From positions 1 through 64,000 of the forward strand of contig JAIYCQ010000017.1 in assembly GCA_027487945.1 (NCBI GenBank): a stretch of DNA of 64,000 bases, given 5' to 3'. Below the pieces are notes generated by a model that saw only the letters and a list, made by a program, of their open reading frames with translations, made no database searches and was not told the origin of the DNA. Positions 39,558-49,502 of the stretch are shown here, one piece after another. Both the position numbers and the translations under genes were made by a program. The DNA is from Caulobacteraceae bacterium. Lineage in GTDB: Bacteria; Pseudomonadota; Alphaproteobacteria; Caulobacterales; Caulobacteraceae. Position 1 is the stretch's first letter. Each line of letters begins with the position of its first letter.

Positions 39558-40682
39558 ATGTCCCAAGACACCCCCATCTCCCCGATCGAAGACATCATCG
39601 AGGACGCCCGCAACGGGCGGCCCTACATCCTGGTCGACGCCGAGGACCGCGAGAACGAGGGGGATGTCATCATCCCGGCCCAGTTCGCGACGCCCGAGCA
39701 GATCAACTTCATGGCCCGGCACGCCCGCGGCCTGATCTGCCTGTCGATTACCGGTGATCGCGCCCGGCAGTTGCGCCTGCCGCCGATGACCGCCGACAAC
39801 CGCGAGAGCATGACGACGGCCTTCACCGTCTCGATCGAGGCGAAGGAAGGCGTCACCACCGGCATCTCGGCTCATGACCGCAGCCACACGATCGCCGTGG
39901 CCGTCGACCCGACCAAGGGCGTGGACGACATCGTCTCGCCCGGCCACATCTTCCCGCTGGTGGCCCGCGACGGCGGTGTCCTGGTCCGCGCCGGTCACAC
40001 CGAGGCAGCAGTGGACATCTCGCGGCTGGCGGGCCTGAACCCGGCCGGGGTGATCTGCGAGATCATGAAGGACGACGGCACCATGGCCCGCCTGCCGGAC
40101 CTGGTGTCGTTCGCCCAGCTGCACGGCCTGAAGATCGGCACCATCGCCGACCTGATCGCCTATCGCCGCCGCACCGAGCGCCAGGTCGACCGGGTGCTGG
40201 AGACGCCGTTCCACAGCGTCCACGGCGGCGACTTCCGCATGATGATCTACCGCAACCTGATCGACCGCTCCGAGCATGTGGCGATGGTCAAGGGCCGCAT
40301 CGAGGGCGACAAGCCGACCCTGGTCCGGATGCACCAGGTCGACTTCGCGGTCGACATGCTGGGCTTCAGCGGCGGGCGCCGCGACTATGTGGCCGCGGCC
40401 CTGCGCGCCATCGGCGAGAACGACGGCCCGGGCGTGGCGGTCTTCATCCGCGACCCCAGCCCGACCTGGCTGTCTGACCGCTACGGCGGCGACGCCGGCG
40501 CCCAGTACCGGACCAACGCCATCCGCGACTATGGCGTCGGCGCGCAAATCCTGCTGGACCTCGGGGTGCGGGAAATGGTCTTGCTGACCTCCAGCACGTT
40601 CAAGCCGGCGGCGCTGGAGGGCTACGGCCTCAAGATCGTCGGCCGCCAGCCTATCCAGACGCCCGGAGCGGGGCAGGAGTAA
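39558..40682 (+). CDS. ribB: 3,4-dihydroxy-2-butanone 4-phosphate synthase fused to a degenerate GTP cyclohydrolase II domain (RibBX type)
   Basis: The first 200 residues are a full DHBP synthase ([47 protein letters not shown]), making the four-carbon precursor of lumazine. The C-terminal 170 residues are related to GTP cyclohydrolase II but have lost the zinc-binding cysteines: the region expected to read HSECLTGDxFGSxRCDCG is [19 protein letters not shown]. So the second activity is very likely absent. Such RibBX fusions are known in Proteobacteria, with the X domain of unclear role. A separate ribA should exist elsewhere. Confidence 0.92.
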   Translation: MSQDTPISPIEDIIEDARNGRPYILVDAEDRENEGDVIIPAQFATPEQINFMARHARGLICLSITGDRARQLRLPPMTADNRESMTTAFTVSIEAKEGVTTGISAHDRSHTIAVAVDPTKGVDDIVSPGHIFPLVARDGGVLVRAGHTEAAVDISRLAGLNPAGVICEIMKDDGTMARLPDLVSFAQLHGLKIGTIADLIAYRRRTERQVDRVLETPFHSVHGGDFRMMIYRNLIDRSEHVAMVKGRIEGDKPTLVRMHQVDFAVDMLGFSGGRRDYVAAALRAIGENDGPGVAVFIRDPSPTWLSDRYGGDAGAQYRTNAIRDYGVGAQILLDLGVREMVLLTSSTFKPAALEGYGLKIVGRQPIQTPGAGQE

Positions 40683-40688
40683 CCGACC

Positions 40689-41144
40689 ATGTCCGATGAC
40701 AAGATCCGCATCCTGATCGTGGAGGGGCGTTTCTACTCCGACCTGGCCGACGCCCTGCTGGCCGGCGCCGTCGACGCCATTACCGCCTTCGGGGCCGAGT
40801 ACGACGTCATCACCGTGCCGGGCGCGCTGGAGATTCCGGCGGTGATCGCCATCGCCGAGGAGGCCGGCGCCAAGGGCGTCCGCTACGACGGCTACGTTGC
40901 GCTCGGCACGGTCATCCGCGGCGAGACCTATCACTTCGAGATCGTGTCCAACGAAAGCTCGCGCGGCCTGATGGACCTCGCTGTCCGCCAGGGCCTGGCC
41001 ATCGGCAACGGCATTCTGACGGTCGAGGACGAGGAGCAGGCCTGGGCCCGCGCCCGGATCTCCGAGGGCGACAAGGGCGGCGGGGCCGCGCGCGCCTGTA
41101 TGGAGGTCATCAGCATCCGCCAGCGCCTGTCGGGACGGTCCTGA
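40689..41144 (+). CDS. ribH: 6,7-dimethyl-8-ribityllumazine synthase
   Basis: Lumazine synthase, the step before RibE. The 151-residue protein carries [19 protein letters not shown], the [14 protein letters not shown] substrate motif and the [26 protein letters not shown] region with the catalytic His. It lies 6 nt after ribBX and shares one base with nusB. Confidence 0.97.
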   Translation: MSDDKIRILIVEGRFYSDLADALLAGAVDAITAFGAEYDVITVPGALEIPAVIAIAEEAGAKGVRYDGYVALGTVIRGETYHFEIVSNESSRGLMDLAVRQGLAIGNGILTVEDEEQAWARARISEGDKGGGAARACMEVISIRQRLSGRS

Positions 41145-41671
41145 TGAGCGGCGAGGGCAAGCCCGCCTCGCTCAAGGCGGCCTACGACAGGCTCGTGGCC
41201 GCGACCGAGGAGAAGGTCACCCTGAGCGCTCGCGAGCGTCGCGCCCGGACGGTCGCGCGGCTGGCGGCCATCCAGGCCCTCTACCAGATGGAGATGAGCG
41301 GCGCCGGGGCCGAGGTGGTCATCGCCGAGTTCACCGAGCACCGCTTCGACCGCGACATGGAGGGCGAGACGCTCGCCGAGGCGGACGAGAGTTTCTTCGG
41401 AGAGCTGGTCAGGGGCGTGGTTGCCGAGCAGGCCTCCATCGACGGGGCCGTCAAGGGCCGGCTGGCCACGGGCTGGCGGCTGGAGCGGATCGACGCGACC
41501 CTGCGGGCCATCCTGCGCGCCGGCGCCTGGGAGCTGATCCGCCGGCCGGACGTGCCGGTCGAGGTGGCCATCGACGAGTATGTCGAGATCGCCAAGTCGT
41601 TCTTCGAAGGGCCCGAGCCCGGCTTCGTCAACGCCGCCCTCGACGGCATCGCCCGTGATGCCCGGGGGTGA
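41144..41671 (+). CDS. nusB: Transcription antitermination factor NusB
   Basis: RNA-binding factor that joins NusE at boxA sites in rRNA operons. The 175-residue all-helical protein has [19 protein letters not shown] near the N terminus and the C-terminal pattern [30 protein letters not shown]. It is longer than E. coli NusB by an N-terminal extension of about 20 residues and an insert near residue 60. The ribH-nusB pairing is common. Its last 14 nt overlap thiL. Confidence 0.96.
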   Translation: MSGEGKPASLKAAYDRLVAATEEKVTLSARERRARTVARLAAIQALYQMEMSGAGAEVVIAEFTEHRFDRDMEGETLAEADESFFGELVRGVVAEQASIDGAVKGRLATGWRLERIDATLRAILRAGAWELIRRPDVPVEVAIDEYVEIAKSFFEGPEPGFVNAALDGIARDARG

Positions 41672-42596
41672 GTTCGACTGGATCGCGCGGCTTCTGAGGC
41701 CCCTGACCCGGGGCGCGCCGGAAGCGCTCGATCTGCTCGACGACGCCGCGGTGATTCCATCGCGCCCCGGCTTCGACCTGGTTGTCACCAAGGACGCGAT
41801 GGTCGCGGGTGTCCACTTCCTGCCGGATGATCCGCTGGACCTGGTGGCGCGCAAGCTGCTGCGGGTGAACCTGTCCGACCTCGCGGCCAAGGGGGCCGAG
41901 CCCTTTGGGTACTTCCTGACCACCGCCTGGCCGGCCGGGACCGCCTGGTCCGACAAGGCCTTGTTCGCCGAGGGACTGGCGACGGACGGGGCAGCCTTCG
42001 ACCTCAACCTCCTGGGCGGCGACACGGTGGCCACGCCCGGTCCGCTGACCCTGAGCGCTGCTCTGCTGGGCTGGGTCCCGCAGGGGGGCGCGATCCTGCG
42101 TCGCGGGGCGCGGCCCGGCGACCGGCTGGCGGTCAGCGGCGTGATCGGCGACGGCTGGCTGGGCCTGAAGGCCGCGCGGGGCGAGCTGGACAGCCCGGTG
42201 CTCGTTGACCGCTACAGACTGCCCGCGCCACGCCTCGACCTGATCCCGCTGTTGCGCGCCCATGCCCGCGCCGCGGCCGACGTCTCGGACGGGCTGCTGG
42301 CCGACGCAGGCCATGTGGCCGCGGCCAGCGGCTGCGCGGTCCGGATCGAACTGGACGCTATGCCGCTGTCGGCCGAAGCCCGCGTATGGCTCGCTGGCGA
42401 AGCCGTCCCGGTCGAGGCCCTGGCCGCCCTGGCGTCCGGCGGCGACGACTATCAGGTGGTCTGCGCCCTGGCCCCCGGCGGCGAGGTCCCCGCAGGCCTG
42501 ACGATCATCGGCGACTTCGTCGAGGGGGAGGGCGTCGTCGCCCGCGTCTCCGGGCAGGCTGTCGAGGTCCGGCGCCGGGGCTGGACACACGGCTGA
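41658..42596 (+). CDS. thiL: Thiamine-monophosphate kinase
   Basis: Phosphorylates thiamine monophosphate to the active diphosphate. The 312-residue protein starts [19 protein letters not shown] and has [68 protein letters not shown] and [14 protein letters not shown], the metal- and ATP-binding blocks of the family. The ATG at 41658 inside nusB is preferred over a GTG one codon earlier and over an upstream extension that is out of family. Confidence 0.94.
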   Translation: MPGGEFDWIARLLRPLTRGAPEALDLLDDAAVIPSRPGFDLVVTKDAMVAGVHFLPDDPLDLVARKLLRVNLSDLAAKGAEPFGYFLTTAWPAGTAWSDKALFAEGLATDGAAFDLNLLGGDTVATPGPLTLSAALLGWVPQGGAILRRGARPGDRLAVSGVIGDGWLGLKAARGELDSPVLVDRYRLPAPRLDLIPLLRAHARAAADVSDGLLADAGHVAAASGCAVRIELDAMPLSAEARVWLAGEAVPVEALAALASGGDDYQVVCALAPGGEVPAGLTIIGDFVEGEGVVARVSGQAVEVRRRGWTHG

Positions 42597-42634
42597 TCTA
42601 ACCCCGCCTTAACCACGGCGTGCGATCACAGCGC

Positions 42635-43069
42635 ATGCGCCGCCGCCAACTCCTTGCCGCCGTTCCCGTCGCCTTCGCTGCGACCGCCGCCCGGGCCTCC
42701 GGCGGCGGCGAGGAGAAGCCGAAGGAGGAGCCCTACGTCAACATCTCGCCGATCGCTCTGCCGATCGCCGTGGACGGCCGGCTGATCAACTATGTGTTCG
42801 TGCAGCTTCGCCTGACTCTCGCGCCCGGCGCCGACGGCGCGGCCATGCGGACCCGCGAGCCATGGTACCGTGACGCCGTGGTCCGCGCCGGACACCGGAC
42901 GCCCTTCACGGTGGCGACCGACTACACCAAGGTTGACGAGAAGCGCCTGGTCGCCACCCTGCTGCGCGAGGCGAAAGCGATCGCCGGGGCCAAGAACTTC
43001 GTCTCGGCGCAACTGATGAACCAGACCCCCAAGCAGCGTAGCCGCCTGCCGACGCCGCCCGGGCGCTGA
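42635..43069 (+). CDS. Exported hypothetical protein (weak FliL-like resemblance)
   Basis: A 144-residue protein with an N-terminal signal MRRRQLLAAVPVAFAATAARA, arginine-rich and somewhat Tat-like. The mature part (YVNISPIALPIAVDGRLINYVFVQLRLTL) faintly resembles FliL-type periplasmic domains, which I note only as a possibility. A GTG at 42620 could add five residues. It follows thiL by 38 nt. Function unknown. Confidence 0.65.
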   Translation: MRRRQLLAAVPVAFAATAARASGGGEEKPKEEPYVNISPIALPIAVDGRLINYVFVQLRLTLAPGADGAAMRTREPWYRDAVVRAGHRTPFTVATDYTKVDEKRLVATLLREAKAIAGAKNFVSAQLMNQTPKQRSRLPTPPGR

Positions 43070-43146
43070 GCCCCCGCGACAGTCGCCGCGCCCCAACCGG
43101 TTGCGCCCTCGCGGGGCAACTGGCAAACAAAGCGGTATTAACAACA

Positions 43147-43169
43147 GGGACGCCGGGAGAGGGCGTCCC
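43147..43169 (+). other. Hairpin in the hppA leader
   Basis: Perfect 8-bp arms GGGACGCC (43147 to 43154) and GGCGTCCC (43162 to 43169) enclose a 7-nt loop, about 93 nt before the hppA ATG and without a following T-run. The 192-base gap also holds an A/T-rich patch just upstream (AAACAAAGCGGTATTAACAA). I see no known riboswitch. Confidence 0.4.
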
Positions 43170-43261
43170 ATAAATCGGGTTTCACTGGGTTCGCCCGGGC
43201 TAAGTCGCAAGGCTTACCGGTGGCCCCGTGCTCCCGAGTAAAACAGGGGCGCTTGGAAACT

Positions 43262-45421
43262 ATGGAAATCGACTTTCTCTGGCTGGCGATCGGCGCCGGT
43301 CTGCTCGCCGTCGTATACGGCGTTGTGCAGACCATGGGGCTGCTCAAGAAATCGCCTGGCAACGCGCGGATGCAGGAGATCGCCGCGGCGATCCAGGAAG
43401 GCGCGCAGGCTTATCTGAACCGGCAATACACCACCATCGGCATCGTCGGCGTTCTCGTGATCGTCGTGCTGGCGCTGTTCTTCAAGAGCTGGGAGCAGCC
43501 GGTCGGCTTCGCGGTCGGCGCGATCCTGTCGGGCGCCGCCGGCTTCGTCGGCATGCTGATCTCGGTCCGGGCCAACGTCCGCACCGCCCAGGCCTCGTCG
43601 GAGAGCCTGGCCAAGGGCCTGAACGTGGCCTTCACCTCCGGCGCCGTGACCGGCATGCTGGTGGCCGGCCTCGCCCTGATCGGCGTCGCCGGCTACTACT
43701 GGGTGCTCACCGGCCCGATGGGCAATGAGCTGACCAGCCGCGTCGTCATCGACTCGCTCGTGGCCCTCGGCTTCGGCGCCTCGCTGATCTCCATCTTCGC
43801 CCGTCTCGGCGGCGGCATCTTCACCAAGGGCGCCGACGTCGGCGGCGACATGGTGGGCAAGGTCGAAGCCGGCATTCCGGAAGATGACCCCCGCAACGCC
43901 GCCACGATCGCCGACAACGTCGGTGACAACGTCGGCGACTGCGCCGGCATGGCCGCCGACCTGTTCGAGACCTATGCGGTGACCACGGTCGCCACCATGG
44001 TCCTGGCCGCCATCTTCTTCCGCGCCGATGCGGCGCTCACCGCCAACATGATGGTCCTGCCGCTCGCGATCTGCGCCGTCGGCATCGTCACCTCGATCGT
44101 CGGGGCCTTCTTCGTCCGCCTCGGCAAGAGCCAGAACATCATGGGCGCCCTCTACAAGGGCCTCATCGTCACCGGCGTCCTCTCGGCCGTCGCCCTCTAC
44201 TTCCTGTTCCCGATGCTGGTTAGCGGCCAGATCGAGTTCACGCCCTACGGCGCGCTCGAGGCCAAGGCCTACGGGGCCATGGAACTGTTCTGGTGCTCGA
44301 TCGTCGGCCTGGTCATCACGGCCCTGATCGTCGTCATCACCGAGTACTACACCGGCACCGGCTTCCGTCCGGTGAAGTCGGTGGCCCAGGCCTCGGTCTC
44401 CGGTCACGGCACCAACGTCATCCAGGGTCTGGCCATGTCGCTGGAAGCCTGCGCGGCCCCGGCCATCGTGATCATCGGCGGCATCATCGTCGCCTACGGC
44501 CTGGCCGGCCTGTTCGGCATCGCCATCGCCGTGACCGCCATGCTGTCGCTGGCCGGCTTCATCGTCGCCCTCGACGCCTTCGGCCCGGTGACGGACAACG
44601 CCGGCGGCATCGCCGAGATGGCCGGTCTTCCGCCGGAAGTCCGCGTCACCACCGACGCCCTGGACGCCGTCGGCAACACCACCAAGGCCGTGACCAAAGG
44701 CTACGCGATCGGTTCGGCCGGCCTGGGCGCCCTGGTGCTCTTCGCCGCCTACACCGAGGACCTGAAGTTCTTCACCGCCGAAGCCGCCCCCGGCAGCTTC
44801 TTCGACGGTCTCGGCGCGGTGGCGTTCGACCTGTCCAACCCCTACGTCGTGGTCGGTCTGCTGTTCGGCGGCCTGCTGCCCTTCCTCTTCGGCGGCATGT
44901 CCATGACCGCCGTCGGTCGCGCCGCCCAGGCCGTCGTGGTCGAGGTTCGTCGTCAGTTCCGCGAGAACCCCGGCATCATGACCGGCGAGGTCAAGCCCGA
45001 GTACGGCAAGGCCGTCGACATCCTGACCAAGGCCGCGATCAAGGAAATGATCGTGCCGTCCCTGCTGCCGGTCGTCTCGCCGGTGGTGCTGTTCTTCGCG
45101 ATCAACGCCATCGCCGGCAAGGTCAACGCCTTCGCCAGCCTCGGCGCCATGCTGATGGGCGTGATCGTGACGGGCCTGTTCGTCGCCATCTCGATGACCT
45201 CGGGCGGCGGCGCCTGGGACAACGCCAAGAAGGTGATCGAAGAAGGCTTCACCGACAGCGACGGCGTCACCCACGGCAAGGGCTCCGAAGCCCACAAGGC
45301 CGCGGTGACCGGCGACACGGTCGGCGATCCCTACAAGGACACCTCCGGCCCGGCCGTGAACCCGATGATCAAGATCGCCAACATCGTGGCGCTCCTGCTC
45401 CTGGCGGTTCTGGCCCACTAG
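43262..45421 (+). CDS. hppA: Membrane-bound proton-translocating pyrophosphatase
   Basis: Pumps protons using pyrophosphate hydrolysis. The 719-residue protein has about 16 transmembrane helices and the PPi-binding acidic motifs [39 protein letters not shown] and [16 protein letters not shown]. Lys475 in [16 protein letters not shown] replaces the Ala found in potassium-dependent enzymes, marking the K-independent type. The ATG at 43262 follows GGAAACT; an upstream in-frame extension has no support. A strong terminator follows. Confidence 0.97.
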   Translation: MEIDFLWLAIGAGLLAVVYGVVQTMGLLKKSPGNARMQEIAAAIQEGAQAYLNRQYTTIGIVGVLVIVVLALFFKSWEQPVGFAVGAILSGAAGFVGMLISVRANVRTAQASSESLAKGLNVAFTSGAVTGMLVAGLALIGVAGYYWVLTGPMGNELTSRVVIDSLVALGFGASLISIFARLGGGIFTKGADVGGDMVGKVEAGIPEDDPRNAATIADNVGDNVGDCAGMAADLFETYAVTTVATMVLAAIFFRADAALTANMMVLPLAICAVGIVTSIVGAFFVRLGKSQNIMGALYKGLIVTGVLSAVALYFLFPMLVSGQIEFTPYGALEAKAYGAMELFWCSIVGLVITALIVVITEYYTGTGFRPVKSVAQASVSGHGTNVIQGLAMSLEACAAPAIVIIGGIIVAYGLAGLFGIAIAVTAMLSLAGFIVALDAFGPVTDNAGGIAEMAGLPPEVRVTTDALDAVGNTTKAVTKGYAIGSAGLGALVLFAAYTEDLKFFTAEAAPGSFFDGLGAVAFDLSNPYVVVGLLFGGLLPFLFGGMSMTAVGRAAQAVVVEVRRQFRENPGIMTGEVKPEYGKAVDILTKAAIKEMIVPSLLPVVSPVVLFFAINAIAGKVNAFASLGAMLMGVIVTGLFVAISMTSGGGAWDNAKKVIEEGFTDSDGVTHGKGSEAHKAAVTGDTVGDPYKDTSGPAVNPMIKIANIVALLLLAVLAH

Positions 45422-45430
45422 ACCGGGCGC

Positions 45431-45506
45431 GGGAGCCGGCCTTCCGGCTCCCGACCCACCGACCTGCGAGAGAGGCCCCGGAGAGCGATCTCCGGGGCCT
45501 CTTTCT
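45431..45506 (+). terminator. Tandem hairpins ending in a rho-independent terminator
   Basis: A 9-bp hairpin (GGGAGCCGG at 45431 to 45439 with CCGGCTCCC at 45444 to 45452) precedes a perfect 14-bp hairpin (45471 to 45484 pairing with 45489 to 45502) with a GCGA tetraloop and a short T-rich tail (TTTCT). It ends the hppA transcript. Confidence 0.85.
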
Positions 45507-45793
45507 GGGGTGTTCTGACGTTGAGTGCGGGCGGCCGGTGGCGCCCGCTATGGTTGGAGAGCGGACTGGGGCATCCCCCACGTCTATTTCCCCGGCGAAG
45601 GCCGGGGTCCAAAGGCCCGCGCGCAGGAAGGTGGGTCCCGGCCTCCGCCGGGAAGACGGAGCGATGGGTTCGGCTCCGGGTGAAGGCGGTCTCAGCGGGC
45701 AAGGAGGCCGCCCAACGGCACGCGCGCTCTTGGACGGCGGCCGCCTGTCCCTCACTATGTCGCCCGAACAGAGTGACCTGAAAGGACGGCGAC
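45507..45793. repeat. Gene-free gap with an inverted GGCGAAGGCCGGGG-type repeat
   Basis: No gene is supported here. The segment 45588 to 45611 (TTCCCCGGCGAAGGCCGGGG and 4 bases more) is a small palindrome, and 45632 to 45654 holds a related motif in the opposite direction (TGGGTCCCGGCCTCCGCCGG). Together they form a roughly 67-bp inverted pair of the kind scattered between genes in many alphaproteobacteria. An AAAGGA ribosome site for yqeY lies at the right end. Confidence 0.6.
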
Positions 45794-46267
45794 ATGGCCT
45801 TGCTCGACGAGCTGAAGGCGGACCAGCTGGCGGCGCGCAAGTCGAACGACCGTCTGAAGGCTGACCTGCTGACCACCCTGATCGGCGAAGCGACGCAGAT
45901 CACGACCGAGGAGTTCAAGCGCGGCGTGACGGCCGTGACCGACGAAAAGGTCGCCGCGACCGTCGCGAAGTTCCTGAAGAGCACGAAGCTGACGCTGGAG
46001 AACCTCGCCAGCGAGCGCGCCCGCCTGATCGAAACCGGCAGCGATGCCTCGACGGTCGAGGCGCGCATCACGGCGGCGGAATCCGAACAGGCGATCCTGT
46101 CCTCCTACAGCCCGAAGCAGATGACGGACGCGGAGCTGCGCGAGGCTATCAACGCCTTCCGGGCTGCGAACCCGGACGCCAACGTCGGCGCGATCATGGC
46201 CCACCTGAAAGAGAGCTTCGGCGGCCGGTATGACGGCAAGGCGGCCAGCGCGCTGGCCAGGGGCTAG
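45794..46267 (+). CDS. GatB/YqeY domain protein
   Basis: A 157-residue YqeY-family protein, related to the C-terminal tRNA-binding part of GatB. Seen are LLDELKADQLAARKSNDRLK at the N terminus and the conserved YSPKQMTDAELREAI and the final GGRYDGKAASALARG, the normal family end. Role uncertain; a link to tRNA-dependent amidation or tRNA metabolism is inferred from homology only. A good AAAGGA site precedes the ATG. Confidence 0.92.
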   Translation: MALLDELKADQLAARKSNDRLKADLLTTLIGEATQITTEEFKRGVTAVTDEKVAATVAKFLKSTKLTLENLASERARLIETGSDASTVEARITAAESEQAILSSYSPKQMTDAELREAINAFRAANPDANVGAIMAHLKESFGGRYDGKAASALARG

Positions 46268-46611
46268 GCGAAGGGCGCCCTCGCCATCGAAGCGAGACTC
46301 CGGAGACCTGTAGTCCCGGGACAAGGCGAGACATTCGGCCCCATTCGAAGACATCGCGGCCGCCCGCCGTCCGGTCGTCTATCCCCGCGCTCGCGCCGGG
46401 GCGCATACTGCCGGGATGCCGTCGTCGATTTCGTTTCCGCTGTCGTCACGATCCCCGGGCCGGGAAGGCTTTGAGGGGCATCGCCCCATGGCGGCGAACG
46501 CGGCGCCTCGGGCGTCGTCGCGCGCCACGCGATCGCGTCTCTCCCCCCATCGTCCCGCCGCGAATCCGCCGTCGCCCGGTGCGGGCGGAGACTGCGAGAC
46601 ACAGGAGACAG
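46268..46611. other. Gene-free gap between yqeY and bamE
   Basis: These 344 bases hold no supported gene. Open frames on both strands lack family features or ribosome sites. There are several GC hairpins, such as CCCCG-N8-GCCGGGG-like pairing near 46385 and GGGGC-ATC-GCCCC near 46474, so a structured transcript cannot be excluded. The bamE terminator lies at the right edge. Confidence 0.5.
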
Positions 46612-46612
46612 C

Positions 46613-46656
46613 AAAACGCCCGCCCCAGCGTCGTTTGACGGTGAAGCGGGCGTTTG
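46613..46656 (-). terminator. Rho-independent terminator of bamE
   Basis: Arms AAACGCCCGC (46614 to 46623) and GCGGGCGTTT (46646 to 46655) form a perfect 10-bp stem with a 22-nt loop. Read on the minus strand the stem ends in TTTT, 24 nt after the bamE stop. Confidence 0.7.
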
Positions 46657-46679
46657 AGCCTTGCGGCGATGTCGTGCGT

Positions 46680-47168
46680 CTAGCGATCGCCCGGACGGTT
46701 GCCCGGGACGCGTTCTTCCTCGTCGCGCGGCAGCATGCCGCCGCGACCGACGTTGCCGAGCAGCTGTTCGAGAATGGTCATCTCGCGGCCGCGCGTCGGG
46801 GTCTCGCGGTCGTTCAGCGCCAGAACCTTGCCGTCCTGCAGCGCGTAGGCGTTGACCGAGGCGACCTGCTCGGTGGTCGGATCGAAGGTGATGGCGACGA
46901 TGTCGCGACGGGCGACGCGCGGCTGGTAGAAGGCGACGCGGTCGGTGACCTGGCTCATATAGAACCAGATGTTCGGATCGAAGGTCGACTTCACCGACGG
47001 CGAACCCAGCTTGCCCATGACGGTGGACTTGGTGTCCTCGCCCGGCTTCACGTCGGCGGGATTGACCTCGACGGCCTGAAAGCCGGAGTAGGTCGTGATC
47101 GGGGTGCAGGCTCCGGTCGCCAGAAGGGCCGCAGCGGCGGTGGCGGCAAGGACGGCTTTACGAAACAT
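46680..47168 (-). CDS. bamE: Outer membrane protein assembly factor BamE (SmpA/OmlA)
   Basis: Lipoprotein of the BAM complex that inserts beta-barrel proteins in the outer membrane. The 162-residue protein has a lipoprotein signal ending LLATGAC (Cys about 20) and the SmpA/OmlA fold signatures VKPGEDTKSTVMGKLGSPSVKSTFDPNIWFYMSQ in sense order. The ATG at 47168 (MFRKAVLAATAAAAL) is chosen over an upstream in-frame start because it places the signal peptide at the N terminus. It is divergent from the ubiquinol-cytochrome c chaperone gene. Confidence 0.92.
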   Translation of the reverse strand: MFRKAVLAATAAAALLATGACTPITTYSGFQAVEVNPADVKPGEDTKSTVMGKLGSPSVKSTFDPNIWFYMSQVTDRVAFYQPRVARRDIVAITFDPTTEQVASVNAYALQDGKVLALNDRETPTRGREMTILEQLLGNVGRGGMLPRDEEERVPGNRPGDR

Positions 47169-47274
47169 CTCGGCTCCCGGTGCGCGACGTACGGCGCTGT
47201 GCTTTGACCTATCGCCCACGGGCGCTTAGTTCAATGCTTCGCGTAGGCCCATCCGGCGGCGAAATCGAGGCGAT

Positions 47275-47811
47275 ATGACTGCGATGCTCAAGCGATTCTT
47301 CCAGCCCAGGCCCGCGCGGATCGCCGGCGAGGCGCTCTACGCCTCGGCGGCGGCCCAGGCGAGGACGCCGGGCTTCTACCGTGATCTGGGCGCGCCGGAC
47401 ACGCGGGAGGGCCGTTTCGAGCTCTATACCCTGCATGTGATCCTGCTGATGGACCGGCTGCGCGGGCAGGGGCCGGCGGCCGACGAGACGAGCCAGGCGC
47501 TGTCGGAGCGCTATGTGCGCGGGCTGGATGACGCCTTTCGTGAACTCGGGATCGGCGATGTCGGCCTGGCGAAGCGGATGAAGTCGCTGGGCCAGGCCTT
47601 CTACGGCCGCCTCAAGGCCTATGGCGAGGCGTTCGCCGCGCTGCCGGAGGCCGAGCCGCTTCAGGCCGTGATCGCCCGCACCGTGCTGGAGGGCGGGGAG
47701 GGCGATGCCGCCGCCCTGACCGCCTACGTGGTCCGCAACCGCGAAGCCCTGGCGCTGCAGCCGCTGGAGCAGCTTTGCGAGGGCGTCGTGACCTGGGAGC
47801 CCCTGGCATGA
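47275..47811 (+). CDS. Ubiquinol-cytochrome c chaperone family protein
   Basis: A 178-residue protein of the UQCC/CBP3-like family found in alphaproteobacteria and mitochondria, where it assists cytochrome bc1 assembly. Seen are LYASAAAQARTPGFYRDLGAPDTREGRFELYTLH in sense, LSERYVRGLDDAFRELGIGD and MKSLGQAFYGRLKAY. It overlaps the DUF177 gene by 4 nt, an arrangement I believe to be common in this class of bacteria. Confidence 0.92.
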   Translation: MTAMLKRFFQPRPARIAGEALYASAAAQARTPGFYRDLGAPDTREGRFELYTLHVILLMDRLRGQGPAADETSQALSERYVRGLDDAFRELGIGDVGLAKRMKSLGQAFYGRLKAYGEAFAALPEAEPLQAVIARTVLEGGEGDAAALTAYVVRNREALALQPLEQLCEGVVTWEPLA

Positions 47812-48344
47812 TCGGCGAGTCGCCCTGGAAGGAGACCATCCGCTTCGTCGAGATCGGGTCGGCGCCGGTCAGGCGGTCGGTCGAGGCGGACGCGGCGACG
47901 CTGAAGGCCGTGGCCCGTCACCTGGACGTCGAGGCCCTCACGGCCTTCACCGCCGAGCTGGTCATCCGGCCATGGCTGGACGGCGCGGAGATCTCGGGGC
48001 GGTTCCTGGCCGGGGTCACCCAGCTCTGCAGCCTCAGCGCCGAGCCGTTCGATGTCGCTGTCGCCGGCGAGTTTGTGGTGCGTGTCCTGGCCGCCGGCAG
48101 TTCCAATGCGCCGGTCGAACCGGTCGGGGAGGAGGTCGATCTCGATCCCGAGGCCGAGGATCCGCCCGACGTGATCGAGGGCGATGTGATCGATCTGGGC
48201 GGATACCTCGTCGAGCATCTGTCGCTGGAGCTCGATCCCTTTCCGCGCAAGCCGGGCGCCGTCTTCCAGCCTCCCGAGCCCACCGAGCCGGCCTCGCCCT
48301 TCGCGGTGCTGAAGCTGCTGCGCAAGGACGACGCCCCTGAGTGA
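47808..48344 (+). CDS. DUF177 (YceD-type) protein
   Basis: A 178-residue acidic protein of the DUF177 family; in other bacteria yceD precedes rpmF and plsX and has been tied to rRNA metabolism. The motif VRPWLDGAEISGRFLAGVTQLC replaces the usual CQRCL-type Cys pattern, and the acidic middle (EDPPDVIEGDVIDLGGYLVEHLSLELDPFPRK) is typical. rpmF is not next to it here; plsX follows after 75 nt. Confidence 0.86.
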   Translation: MIGESPWKETIRFVEIGSAPVRRSVEADAATLKAVARHLDVEALTAFTAELVIRPWLDGAEISGRFLAGVTQLCSLSAEPFDVAVAGEFVVRVLAAGSSNAPVEPVGEEVDLDPEAEDPPDVIEGDVIDLGGYLVEHLSLELDPFPRKPGAVFQPPEPTEPASPFAVLKLLRKDDAPE

Positions 48345-48419
48345 CGCATTGCGGCTGTCGGGGTTGCATCCCCGCCCCGCGGGGGTAAGTTCCGCCCGCT
48401 GCGCCCCCGGGGCGCGTCC

Positions 48420-49502
48420 GTGACGGAATCGCGACCCGCTTTGCCCCAAACTCTCGTCATCTCGATCGATGCCATGGGCGGCGACCATGGTCCCGCCGTG
48501 ACCGTGGCCGGCGTCGACATCGCCACAACGACCCTTCAGGACGTGCGCTTCCTGCTCCACGGCGACGCCGACAGGATCAACGCCGAGCTCGCCCGCTATC
48601 CGGCGGCCCGGGCCGTCAGCGAGGTGCGGCATACCGATCGCGCCATCTCGATGGACGAGAAACCCGCGCAGGCCATGCGCCGGGGCAAGGGCTCCAGCGT
48701 CTGGAACGCCATCGAGTCGGTGAAGGCCGGCGAGGCCGGGGCCGCCGTCTCGGCCGGCAACACCGGCGCGCTGATGGCCATCTCCATGCTGATCCTGCGT
48801 ATGGCGGAACACATCAACCGGCCGGCCATCGTCGCCAGCTGGCCGACGAGTCGGGGCATCACCGCGGTGCTGGACGTCGGCGCCAATGTCGAGAGCGACG
48901 CCGAGCAGCTGGTCGAGTTCGCCATCATGGGCGCGGCCTTTCACCATGCCGTCCACGGCTCTGACCGGCCCACGGTCGGCCTCCTCAATGTCGGGTCCGA
49001 AGAGCAGAAAGGGCACGAGGAGGTGCGTGGCGCCCACGCCCTGCTGCGCGCCACCAGTCTCGACCTCGACTATCATGGCTTCGTCGAGGGCAACGACATC
49101 GCCAAGGGGACTGTCGACGTCATTGTCACCGACGGCTTCACCGGCAACATCGCCCTCAAGACGGCGGAGGGCTTGGCGCGCTTCTTTGCCGATGAGCTGC
49201 GAGCGAGCTTCAAGTCCAGCGTCCTGTCGATGCTCGGCGCCGTGTTCGCCTCGGGCGCGCTGGGCCGGATGCGCAAGCGCATGGATCCGGGCGCGGTCAA
49301 CGGCGGCCCGCTGCTCGGCCTCAACGGCATCGTGGTCAAGAGCCATGGCAGCGCCGACGCCAGGGGCTATGCCGCCGCGATCCGCGTCGCCGCCGACCTG
49401 GCCCGCAGTGATTTTTCCGCCGAGATCGACCGCAACATGCAGCGGTTGACGGCGACTCTGTCGCAGCCGGCCGCCGCGCCGGTCGAAGGAGCGAGCGAGT
49501 GA
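48420..49502 (+). CDS. plsX: Phosphate acyltransferase PlsX
   Basis: Makes acyl-phosphate from acyl-ACP for phospholipid synthesis. The 360-residue protein has ISIDAMGGDHGP near the N terminus, AMRRGKGSSVWNAIESVKAGEA, SAGNTGALMAIS and FVEGNDIAKGTVDVIVTDGFTGNIALK. The start is GTG, giving a 12-residue lead before the first strand. It overlaps fabH by 4 nt. Confidence 0.97.
   Translation: MTESRPALPQTLVISIDAMGGDHGPAVTVAGVDIATTTLQDVRFLLHGDADRINAELARYPAARAVSEVRHTDRAISMDEKPAQAMRRGKGSSVWNAIESVKAGEAGAAVSAGNTGALMAISMLILRMAEHINRPAIVASWPTSRGITAVLDVGANVESDAEQLVEFAIMGAAFHHAVHGSDRPTVGLLNVGSEEQKGHEEVRGAHALLRATSLDLDYHGFVEGNDIAKGTVDVIVTDGFTGNIALKTAEGLARFFADELRASFKSSVLSMLGAVFASGALGRMRKRMDPGAVNGGPLLGLNGIVVKSHGSADARGYAAAIRVAADLARSDFSAEIDRNMQRLTATLSQPAAAPVEGASE

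Noticed and set aside
45521..45781. Open frame between hppA and yqeY
   Set aside because: Crosses palindromic repeats and has no coding signature.
46416..47207. Plus-strand open frame across the bamE gap
   Set aside because: Mostly antisense to bamE, passes through the bamE terminator, no family features.
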